Source of the DNA: Dyadobacter soli
GTDB taxonomy: Bacteria; Bacteroidota; Bacteroidia; Cytophagales; Spirosomataceae
NCBI RefSeq assembly: GCF_900101885.1
Contig: NZ_FNAN01000012.1
Span: forward strand, 186,001-250,000
Direction of reading: 5' to 3'
DNA: 64,000 nt
Part shown: one piece after another, positions 35,401 to 41,825 of the stretch
Layout: each line of letters opens with the position of its first letter
Numbering within the stretch: the stretch's first letter is position 1
Made by a program: the position numbers and the translations under genes
Notes under the pieces: model-generated
Told to the model about the DNA's origin: nothing
What the model saw: the letters and a program-made list of their open reading frames with translations, nothing else
Databases searched by the model: none

Positions 35401-36054
35401 GCCTGTGCCAGAACCTTTTACAATCACGCTCGCACCGGGCAACGGCTCGCCGGATACAGCATCCGCCACCACGCCCGAAACCGTAAGTGCTACCTGGGTT
35501 ACCTTCCTTTCCGACACCCCTTTCAATAGCGAAGCGAGCGTGCTCACCGGCTGAGTCGACTGTAATTGGCCGGTCGGTTGCTGTTGCGATGATGTTTTCT
35601 GCTCCGCATCCGATCGTTCGCTCTCTTTTTCGGTCGTTTCGTCCTTAATATAGATCACATAGAAATTGTCCCGTAGTTTCTTGAAAGCCAGATTGTTCGG
35701 TTCCAGAATTTTACGCAACGAATTTTCCAACGAACCCGTTTGACGCGCGCCCAGCTTCCCGGACTCCTTCACGGTTTTGCCATTGACATAGCCGGAGTTG
35801 TACAAAAAAGAAACATTGAACTGTTTTTCCAGCTCACGCAGCCTGGATTCCAGGGTCACCGCCTGGCGCGGGTTTGCATGGCTGCCGGGTGCGGCCTTCT
35901 CAGGAGCGATGCCATCCGGCGTGACCCGACCCGGGGACGGGCCATTGCGGGTGCTTCCATCCGCGCTCGACAACGCGACGGTCTGCGCCTGCGTGATCGG
36001 GACGGCGCAGCAGCATAATGCGATCAGGTTAAGGGTAGTGATCAGTCGTTTCAT
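32443..36054 (-). CDS. SusC/RagA TonB-linked outer-membrane protein with STN signalling domain
   Basis: A protein of 1203 residues: signal peptide to about residue 24, an STN domain at about 70-130 (LEKQFNVSFLYNSGYVNGK, NSLRKILEPNNLAFKKLRDN), a carboxypeptidase-regulatory-like domain at about 188-270 (LTVSGVVADAVSGEPLPGAS), the SusC plug with the signature VVVVGYGTVNKKDVTGSV, and the barrel. The STN domain is the part that contacts a FecR-type anti-sigma factor, and a FecR/ECF pair lies directly upstream on the same strand. It is predicted to import an oligosaccharide together with SusD and also report its presence to the sigma factor. Confidence 0.93.
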   Translation of the reverse strand: MKRLITTLNLIALCCCAVPITQAQTVALSSADGSTRNGPSPGRVTPDGIAPEKAAPGSHANPRQAVTLESRLRELEKQFNVSFLYNSGYVNGKTVKESGKLGARQTGSLENSLRKILEPNNLAFKKLRDNFYVIYIKDETTEKESERSDAEQKTSSQQQPTGQLQSTQPVSTLASLLKGVSERKVTQVALTVSGVVADAVSGEPLPGASVIVKGSGTGTTANGEGRYELPNVPENATLVFSFIGYLSAETLVENRSVVDMKLSTDSKSLSEVVVVGYGTVNKKDVTGSVASIGGDEIRNMPVRSAADALQGKAAGVMVTQSSGSPGSAGVVRIRGIGSINNSNEPLYIVDGLPQTGIGWLNPNDIETMDIHKDASAAAIYGSRASNGLVIITTKKGSKSESMSVSFDSYYGLQSPWKRSHMLNAEEFIDYKNRAAEAVGVTPPISPDMKAQALNFVRTNTGPDGTDWWKQIIHENAPVQSYNITVSGGSKKVDFASALGYVDQKGIVRGSDYRRISWRNNVNADINDRVRLGSNIAVVYESRRNIDENNPYSGTIFSAMTADPITPVYRDNLRDIPSFYQTIMQGYDASNPFSRYAGVLYSNKPNPVGQIERMRQSIWEGISLKGGANLEVKIFEPLKFRSNFGLDVHRGLSKGFTPQYYLNGYDYATYNTVSNYSYWSNYFLWENTLAFDQVWGQHRLNVLAGTSAELTKGLEYGASKQGIVNNEEDMRIINSATINPGASGYTYSNALNSYFGRVSYSFGGKYVLTANVRRDGTSRFAKDYRWGTFPSVSAAWNFTNEAFFKDSGLKWLSEGKLRASYGQIGNQNVANGAYLSTYANNNRYLFGDNKTWYMGAGRNSIGNPILQWETSNQTDIGVDLAFLNNKLTLTADYFKKAVDNMLLIVPLPTTLGYPNFPWSNAGKMVNKGWDFAIGYDDEVAGFQYGIKTTLSTFTNKVTTLGGGEPIYSTAHLGETITKTEEGMPVGYYFGWQTDGIFQTADEVNASAQKGLSTPGDIRFKNINGDQLINADDRTKIGNPWPDFIYGLTVNAAYKGFDISAFVQGSQGNDVMNILRYDTEAGTGWYNAPKGFLERAWNGPGSTNEYYKISQNAGLNTNVSQYFVEDGSYLRMKNLQLGYSLPTGLLQKAKIKQVRFYVGAQNMFTITKYSGLDPEMGSTDPKLTGIDQGYFPQARTWMFGINAKF

Positions 36055-36464
36055 AGGCGAAAACGTTTAACAGGTTTAGTTTAAATGGCCAAAATGCGAA
36101 CGCGTACCACATTATTTCGCGATTCTGAACATAGAGTACCGTTTCATTCGGCCTACCGCCATGTAAGGCGTAACTTTTTTTTAAAATTCTTTAAACAGTC
36201 TTATTCAAGAGATCAGGCGTTATTCATTTGCTATTTATTAATATATAAAATTTAATTTATTAGTTAGTTAATAAATTAAATTATAAACTAAACATACGCT
36301 ATGAAATGCTTCCAGAATCAACTTACCGACTCATCAATGCCGTACTTTGAACCCTGACCTCCAAACTTTCAACCCTAAACTCTGGACTTTAAACTCTGGA
36401 CTTTGAACCCTGAACTCCAAACTTTCAACTCTAAACTCTAAACTCTGAACTCCCAACTCCCGTC
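36055..36464. other. Intergenic region between fecR-like and susC-like genes
   Basis: About 410 bases with no supported gene. The part next to susC is AT-rich and should carry the ECF-dependent promoter; it includes a 14-bp AT-only hairpin (AATTTAATTTATTA with loop GTTAGT, 36249-36282). The part next to the FecR gene consists of degenerate ACTCT/ACTTT repeats. Confidence 0.6.
36344..36460. repeat. Degenerate short tandem repeats (AAACTCTGGACTTT type)
   Basis: About 117 bases made of variants of AAACTCTGGACTTT, AACCCTGAACTCC and AACTCTAAACTCT in a row, with strong strand asymmetry (almost no G on the plus strand). The copies are diverged in sequence and unit length. It lies immediately downstream of the FecR stop. 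Confidence 0.75.
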
Positions 36465-37433
36465 CTATTCCGCTCTCGGCGCAATCACGATTTGATTGCC
36501 ATCCCGGGAAATGGTGACGGCCGATGCCTCGGCGATGCCTTCCAGGAGCAGCTCCACATTGTCTGTCGGTACGGAGCCGGATATCTGGCGATCGAGCAAT
36601 TCGGGGTTACCGGCTTCTGTTTCCAGGCCATAAGTGTCCTGCAATATCGCCGCGACCTCCCTGAGTGAAGTATTTTTGAAAACCAGCTTATGCTCCTTCC
36701 AGGCGGAATAGCGCCCTGTTTCAACACGTTCGCGCTGGTAGTCGGTAGGTTTTTTAGTGAAGCGAATCATTTCCCCCGGTTTGAGCACCAATGTATCCCT
36801 TTCTGAATCGCCCAGGTTACACCGTACCTTCCCCTCGTCAAGGACGATCCGCGTTCCGCTTTCGCGTTTGCTTATATTAAATTGAGTACCAAGTACATCC
36901 AGACTGAAATCGTCGCCCGTGCGCACACGGAACTTCCGGTGATCTTTGGTATGAACCACTTTGAAATACCCCTCACCTTCCAGCTTGACCTCGCGCAACT
37001 CCGGCCATTCCCTATCATAGGAAAGCACCGAGTTGCCGTTGAGCGTCACTTCCGAGCCGTCGGGCAATGTCAGCACACGCGTTTCGCCGAAAGCGGTCCT
37101 TTCAACAATGCGACCATTTTGCCGCTGAAACATATACATCCCAATGCCGGCAACGACCAGCAGCAACACCGCCGCCGCGATGCCACGCCAATTGAACCAG
37201 CCAGACCTATTGACAGACGGCACATTCCATTCCTGCGGCACCGGCTGCGCTGCTTCGATGCGCGCGAAGATTTTACCCTCCAATGCAGACAGTCCGTCGG
37301 CCGAAAGGCTTTCCGTAAAAGCAGGCCGAGATTCGGCCGAAAGGTACCACGCTTCAAGCTCAGCGGCCTCTTCGGGCGAGTTCTGCCCGTTTTTGTCTTG
37401 TTCCAATAAGTACTGCAAGCGATCTTTGTCCAT
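36465..37433 (-). CDS. FecR-family anti-sigma factor
   Basis: A protein of 322 residues from the ATG at 37433 (MDKDRLQYLLEQ), the usual start of Bacteroidetes FecR proteins; upstream in-frame codons extend into the sigma gene and are not used. The N-terminal cytoplasmic part should bind the sigma factor. One span follows (GIAAAVLLLVVAGIGMYMF), then the periplasmic FecR domain (VLTLPDGSEVTLNGNSVLSY, VLDEGKVRCNL) and a C-terminal STN-like domain (DUF4974). It would receive the signal from the STN domain of SusC and release the sigma factor. Confidence 0.92.
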   Translation of the reverse strand: MDKDRLQYLLEQDKNGQNSPEEAAELEAWYLSAESRPAFTESLSADGLSALEGKIFARIEAAQPVPQEWNVPSVNRSGWFNWRGIAAAVLLLVVAGIGMYMFQRQNGRIVERTAFGETRVLTLPDGSEVTLNGNSVLSYDREWPELREVKLEGEGYFKVVHTKDHRKFRVRTGDDFSLDVLGTQFNISKRESGTRIVLDEGKVRCNLGDSERDTLVLKPGEMIRFTKKPTDYQRERVETGRYSAWKEHKLVFKNTSLREVAAILQDTYGLETEAGNPELLDRQISGSVPTDNVELLLEGIAEASAVTISRDGNQIVIAPRAE

Positions 37434-37507
37434 TCGTCTATATGCTTCTTCGCTTTTAATAGAGTAACATTCCGGCGCGGTTACCGCCATTCTCAGGCGT
37501 TTTTTTA

Positions 37508-38131
37508 CTACCGATATAAATCCCACAATGCCAGCACAAGCCACGCCCAGGCAAATTCTTTCAGGTTGTCGCGCAGGATTTTGAGCGCCCTTCCCATTTG
37601 CTTTTCGACGGTATCCACCGGAATTTGCTCCTGCTCGGCGATTTCCTTATAAGTAAGATGCTCCTTCCTGCTCAGCACATATACTTTCCGCAATTTTTCG
37701 GGCAGGTTTTCAATGCTCTTTTCCAATGCACTGGCGAGCTCCTCGTAATGCAGGCGGTCTTCGATGTAATTACCTTCTTCACCGGGTGTTTTCAGCCAAT
37801 GTTCGAGGTAAGCTTCCCTGATTTTGCGGGAACGAATGTGGTTATAGATGCTATACCGCGACGCGCCGAACAGGTAGGCTTCCAGCGAAACCGATATCAG
37901 CAACGTCTCGCGTTTGGTCCAGAGATCGGTGAAAATCTCCTGGATAATCTCCTCACATTCCTCCCGTAACAGGAGCCGGCGGTATGCGGCGTCGAAGAGC
38001 CGGCGCCAGTATTTGCGGTACAATGCGGCAAAAGCGTCGCTGTCGCCCGTTCGCATATGGGCGAGTAAAGTGGCGTCGGCGCTATCTGGGTTTTCGGGAA
38101 CGATGATCGGATCGGGTTTAGAGGCCCGCAA
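37508..38131 (-). CDS. ECF RNA polymerase sigma factor, Bacteroidetes FecI-like
   Basis: A protein of 207 residues. The only plausible start before region 2 is TTG at 38131; the next ATG (38056) would cut into the conserved part. Region 2 is seen in DSDAFAALYRKYWRRLFDAA and EEIIQEIFTDLWTKRE, region 4 in LPEKLRKVYVLSRKEHLTYK and IAEQEQIPVDTVEKQMGRAL. It should direct transcription of the susC-like operon when the FecR protein 75 bases downstream releases it. Confidence 0.92.
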   Translation of the reverse strand: MRASKPDPIIVPENPDSADATLLAHMRTGDSDAFAALYRKYWRRLFDAAYRRLLLREECEEIIQEIFTDLWTKRETLLISVSLEAYLFGASRYSIYNHIRSRKIREAYLEHWLKTPGEEGNYIEDRLHYEELASALEKSIENLPEKLRKVYVLSRKEHLTYKEIAEQEQIPVDTVEKQMGRALKILRDNLKEFAWAWLVLALWDLYR

Positions 38132-38141
38132 GTTCGGTTAT

Positions 38142-38161
38142 CCGTCGGTTAAAACCGACGG
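38142..38161. repeat. CCGTCGGTT palindrome, copy 1
   Basis: CCGTCGGTT-AA-AACCGACGG, a perfect 9-bp palindrome just upstream of the sigma-factor start. Relatives lie at 38881 and 38932 on the other side of the OmpH gene. Confidence 0.75.
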
Positions 38162-38273
38162 TAAGTTTTGGGGAGTTGTTTTAAGCGATCTCATTTTTTA
38201 ACAATTTTTAAGACAACAGATTTCTTATGTAACCGTTGTTGAGACATTATGCATCTTAAACAAACCTTTCAAA

Positions 38274-38867
38274 ATGAGAACATTATCTGTACTTTTTCTG
38301 ATGGTACTGTGCTGCACCTCGGCCAGTTTTGCGCAATCCCCCGACCAGAAGATCGGCTACGTCGACCAGCAACATATCCTGGAAAACATGCCCGAATTCA
38401 AGAAGCTGAATGAGGAAATCGTCATTAAAAGCGATCAGTACGACAAAATTCTGAAAGGGAAATACGAAGAGTTCAAACTGAAATCGGACGCTTTCGACAA
38501 ACTCGTTGCCAGCAAGGCCGATCAGGCCATTTTGCGCGATAAAGCCATCGAGCTAGAAAACCTGAAAAAATCCTACGAAGATTTCGAGACCAATTCCATG
38601 GCGCAGCTCCGTGACTATTATTCCAAAAAGTTTGATCCCATCAAACAAAAAGTCAATGAGGCCATCATCTTCGCCGGCCGCCAGAAAGGCTACGCATTCC
38701 TCCTCCGCATGGATCTCAACCCCAACGGCGGTGACCTCTGGCCCGTGGTCCTCTACGCCCGCGACACCACCTCGAACCTCACGTCCGACATTATGAAGAA
38801 CCTTGGCATCAATGCCGCGGCGGCTTCGACCAGGAAAGTGGGGCTGCCGCAACTCCTAAAAAAGTAG
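38274..38867 (+). CDS. OmpH/Skp-family periplasmic chaperone
   Basis: A protein of 197 residues with a signal peptide (LSVLFLMVLCCTSASFAQ), then IGYVDQQHILENMPEFKKL, the usual first strand of OmpH/Skp proteins, and a long charged coiled coil (about residues 40-115) that forms the tentacles. Skp-like proteins bind unfolded outer-membrane proteins in the periplasm. The C-terminal part (LRMDLNPNGGDLWPVVLYAR) completes the core. It is transcribed alone, away from the sigma gene. Confidence 0.88.
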   Translation: MRTLSVLFLMVLCCTSASFAQSPDQKIGYVDQQHILENMPEFKKLNEEIVIKSDQYDKILKGKYEEFKLKSDAFDKLVASKADQAILRDKAIELENLKKSYEDFETNSMAQLRDYYSKKFDPIKQKVNEAIIFAGRQKGYAFLLRMDLNPNGGDLWPVVLYARDTTSNLTSDIMKNLGINAAAASTRKVGLPQLLKK

Positions 38868-38880
38868 AAAAACTATTTCC

Positions 38881-38908
38881 TTTACCGTCGGTTGAAACCG
38901 ACGGTAAA
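38881..38908. repeat. CCGTCGGTT palindrome, copy 2 (possible terminator)
   Basis: TTTACCGTCGGTT-GA-AACCGACGGTAAA: a perfect 13-bp stem with a 2-base spacer, 13 bases after the OmpH stop. It may end the OmpH transcript, although no clear T run follows. Confidence 0.75.
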
Positions 38909-38931
38909 GGATTTGCAGCTATTATCTGATA

Positions 38932-38951
38932 CCGTCAGTTTTAACTGACGG
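38932..38951. repeat. CCGTCAGTT palindrome, copy 3
   Basis: CCGTCAGTT-TT-AACTGACGG, one compensated base change from copies 1 and 2: both arms changed, so pairing is kept. Confidence 0.75.
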
Positions 38952-38988
38952 AGAGTACACTAGTAGTATTGACTCGGCTACTCAATTC

Positions 38989-39002
38989 CTGACCAAAGTC
39001 AG
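38989..39002 (+). promoter_or_regulatory. FNR/Crp-like dyad upstream of ccoI
   Basis: CTGAC-CAAA-GTCAG, a perfect dyad with the TGAn-N4-nTCA layout of FNR/Crp sites. Its centre is 52.5 bases before CAATTTTG (39048-39055), a weak -7-like element. The same spacing is seen at the ccoS site. Confidence 0.5.
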
Positions 39003-39075
39003 TTTTCCCCACTCCTTTCCGTCAGCCGTTCCAGCCGTCGTATGCGCCAATTTTGGACAAGGTTTAATCCAGACC

Positions 39076-41550
39076 ATGACCATGAGCATATTGACGGCCC
39101 CGGAGGCCATTCCCGATACAAAGCATGTTTGTTACCATTGCGGCGAGGATTGCCGCGATGAGGTACTGCATGCCGACGACCATGATTTCTGCTGCGACGG
39201 CTGCGTGACCGTTTACAGCCTGCTGAAAGAAAGTGATCTTTGTCAGTATTACGCCATCGAAGCCGCCCAGGGCATTTCGCCGGACCCGACATTCTACAAG
39301 GGCAAGTACGATCACCTCGACCAACCCGATGTTTCCGGGAAAATGATCGAGTTCACGGATGGGCGCCTCACTACCGTATACTGGTACCTGCCGAAAATGC
39401 ATTGCAGCTCGTGCATCTGGCTGCTCGAACATCTCTATCGCCTTAACCCGGCGGTACGGAGCTCGGTGGTGAACTTTCCGGAGAAAAAGGCGAGAATTAC
39501 GTTCAACGCGGGGGCGCTGCGGCTGAGCGACCTCGCGGCGCTCCTCACGCGCATCGGGTACGAGCCCTACCTGAGCATGGACGATCTTTCGGGCAAAAAA
39601 GCGGGCAAATGGAACCGGACGCGGCTTTACAAAATCGGGATCGCGGGCTTTGCATTCGGGAACATCATGATGCTGAGCTTTCCCGAGTATTTCCATTTGG
39701 GACAAAATACTTCCGACCAGAATCTCCGCACGCTTTTCGGTGTCCTGAACCTCGCATTGAGCATGCCGGTACTGCTGTACTGCGCTGGGGATTTTTACAA
39801 ATCGGCCTGGTCGGCGCTGAAAGGGCGTTACCTGAACATTGATGCGCCCATTGCCCTCGCATTGAGCTGTGTTTTCCTGATCAGCATTTACCAGCTCGCT
39901 ACACAAACCGGCCCCGGCTACCTCGATTCGTTTGCCGGAGCGGTGTTCTTCATGCTCGTGGGCAGGTATTTTCAGGACAAAACCTACGCCGGCGTCTCAT
40001 TCGACCGCGATTATAAATCCTACTTTCCGATCGCCATTTCCGTTTTGAACGACGGCGCTGAAACCCGTAAACCCATTACCGAGCTCCGAAAAAACGACCG
40101 GATGCTGGTCAGGAATGAAGAGCTGATCCCTGCCGATGCGGTATTGCAAAGCGCCGTTGCGATGATCGATTACAGTTTTGTGTCGGGCGAGTCGCAGGCC
40201 GTCGAGAGGCGCAAAGGCGATACGATTTATGCCGGGGGCAAGCAAAAAGGGGCGGCTATCGAGCTGGAAGTACTGCGCGAGGTTTCGCAAAGCTACCTGA
40301 CGCAACTCTGGAATAATGAAGCATTTACACGCGAGAAAGACGATGCGAACAAGTCGCTGGCTTCGCGCATTAACCGCTACTTTTCACTGACAGTACTGGG
40401 CATTGCGGTAATCACTTTTGCAATATGGTTTTGGGTCAATAAAAACCCTGAGACCGCATTTCTCGCATTCACTACCACCCTTCTGGTCGCTTGCCCGTGC
40501 GCATTGCTGCTTTCCTCTACGTTCACGAACGGCAACCTGCTGAGCGTTTTCAGCCGCAACCGCTTTTATCCCAAAAACGCCCACAGTATCGAACGGCTGG
40601 CACAGATCGACGCCGTCGTTTTTGACAAAACAGGTACCATTACCTTGCCCGACGACGCCGAAATCGATTTTACCGGCGAGTCCCTGACGCGGGAAGAGCT
40701 GATGATGATCAAAACGCTGGTCGGGCAATCGTCCCACCCGCTGAGCCGGCTCATCGCGAAGCATTTGACCGATATTCCTGCCAGCCGACGCGTGCTGACG
40801 GGGTTTTCCGAAACCAGCGGTAAGGGAATGGCTGCGCAATGGGGCGCGAGAATGGTCAAAATCGGCTCTCCCGGCTGGGTAGGTGCGGCCCGCGACAATG
40901 CAGGTCACCAGCAATCGAGCCGGGTGTATGTGGCTGTCGATGATGTGGTTAAAGGCTATTTCACAATCCGGAGCAAATACCGCCCGGAGCTGCCGGAAAC
41001 GCTGGCCGCATTACACCAGGCAGGCATCCGCACATACCTGCTCTCCGGCGACCGCCCTACCGACCGCGACTTACTCGCACCGCTTTTCGGGCAGCATGCA
41101 TTGCTGCTCTTTGACCAAAAACCCGGGCAAAAACTGGATTTCGTACGCGGGCTGCAAAGCGAAGGCCGTCACGTACTCATGGTCGGCGATGGGCTGAACG
41201 ATGCCGGTGCATTGCGCCAAAGCGACGTCGGGCTGGCGGTGTCGGACGATATCAACAACTTCTCCCCTTCCTGCGACGCGATTGTGGAAGGAAACCAGCT
41301 AAGCCTGCTCCCCGGCTACATTGCATTAGCCCGCAGCGGCCAGCGCATTATCCGCCAGAGCTTTGCTATTTCATTGATCTACAACATACTGGGACTTTCG
41401 TTTGCCGTCACAGGCCATCTTTCGCCCGTGATTGCGGCGATACTGATGCCCGTCAGCTCCATTACGATCGTGGCTTTCACAACCCTCGCCAGCAATGCGG
41501 CTGCGCGGCGGCACCTTAAAAAACTGACCAATGTCATAAAACGGGCGTAG
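39076..41550 (+). CDS. ccoI: Copper-type P1B ATPase CcoI (FixI) for cbb3 oxidase assembly
   Basis: A protein of 824 residues. The N-terminus has the Cys-rich metal-binding region of CcoI (CYHCGEDC at 19-26, FCCDGC at 38-43), followed by a heavy-metal-associated domain with HCSSC at 109-113. The ATPase signatures are complete: CPC at 472-474 in the membrane, DKTGT from Asp 516, SSHPLS, and GDGLNDAGAL. It exports or delivers copper across the inner membrane for the CuB centre of cbb3 oxidase. It is followed by ccoS and the oxidase genes. Confidence 0.94.
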   Translation: MTMSILTAPEAIPDTKHVCYHCGEDCRDEVLHADDHDFCCDGCVTVYSLLKESDLCQYYAIEAAQGISPDPTFYKGKYDHLDQPDVSGKMIEFTDGRLTTVYWYLPKMHCSSCIWLLEHLYRLNPAVRSSVVNFPEKKARITFNAGALRLSDLAALLTRIGYEPYLSMDDLSGKKAGKWNRTRLYKIGIAGFAFGNIMMLSFPEYFHLGQNTSDQNLRTLFGVLNLALSMPVLLYCAGDFYKSAWSALKGRYLNIDAPIALALSCVFLISIYQLATQTGPGYLDSFAGAVFFMLVGRYFQDKTYAGVSFDRDYKSYFPIAISVLNDGAETRKPITELRKNDRMLVRNEELIPADAVLQSAVAMIDYSFVSGESQAVERRKGDTIYAGGKQKGAAIELEVLREVSQSYLTQLWNNEAFTREKDDANKSLASRINRYFSLTVLGIAVITFAIWFWVNKNPETAFLAFTTTLLVACPCALLLSSTFTNGNLLSVFSRNRFYPKNAHSIERLAQIDAVVFDKTGTITLPDDAEIDFTGESLTREELMMIKTLVGQSSHPLSRLIAKHLTDIPASRRVLTGFSETSGKGMAAQWGARMVKIGSPGWVGAARDNAGHQQSSRVYVAVDDVVKGYFTIRSKYRPELPETLAALHQAGIRTYLLSGDRPTDRDLLAPLFGQHALLLFDQKPGQKLDFVRGLQSEGRHVLMVGDGLNDAGALRQSDVGLAVSDDINNFSPSCDAIVEGNQLSLLPGYIALARSGQRIIRQSFAISLIYNILGLSFAVTGHLSPVIAAILMPVSSITIVAFTTLASNAAARRHLKKLTNVIKRA
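41524..41537 (+). promoter_or_regulatory. FNR/Crp-like dyad upstream of ccoS-ccoNO
   Basis: CTGAC-CAAT-GTCAT, within the last codons of ccoI. Its centre lies 52.5 bases before TAGTTTTG (41583-41590), the same distance as at ccoI. A chance occurrence inside coding DNA is possible. Confidence 0.45.
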
Positions 41551-41582
41551 CGGTTGTCATGCTTTGTCCGTCGTGCCGCCGG

Positions 41583-41590
41583 TAGTTTTG
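41583..41590 (+). promoter_or_regulatory. -7 promoter element for the ccoS-ccoNO operon
   Basis: TAGTTTTG matches TAnnTTTG and lies 32 bases before the ccoS ATG. A TTTG 16 bases upstream (41563-41566) is closer than the usual -33 spacing. Confidence 0.5.
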
Positions 41591-41621
41591 GATTATCAAA
41601 CTCACCTAACCGATCCTCATC

Positions 41622-41780
41622 ATGAGCGCATTGTATCTGCTGATTCTCGCCAGTCTGCTGGTGGCACTGGGATTCCTCGGCGCATTCATCTGGTCGGTGC
41701 GGAAGGGGCATTACGACGACGACTACACGCCTTCCGTACGCATCCTGCTCGACGACACCGAAAAAAGCAGTACTAACTGA
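41622..41780 (+). CDS. ccoS: cbb3-type oxidase assembly protein CcoS
   Basis: ATG at 41622 to TGA at 41778-41780, 52 residues: one N-terminal membrane span (LYLLILASLLVALGFLGAF), then IWSVRKGHYDDDYTPSVRIL. The W-x-V-R-x-G-x-Y/F-D-D pattern after a single span is the CcoS signature. It helps insert cofactors into cbb3 oxidase. It lies between ccoI and ccoNO, its usual place. Confidence 0.93.
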   Translation: MSALYLLILASLLVALGFLGAFIWSVRKGHYDDDYTPSVRILLDDTEKSSTN

Positions 41781-41825
41781 CGCCATTCATCTGAACTGAA
41801 TTTTACCATTTATCCTCACCGAATT

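Noticed and set aside
36344..36460. The degenerate ACTCT repeats as a CRISPR array or a coding region
   Set aside because: No constant repeat or unique spacers, and no maintained reading frame.
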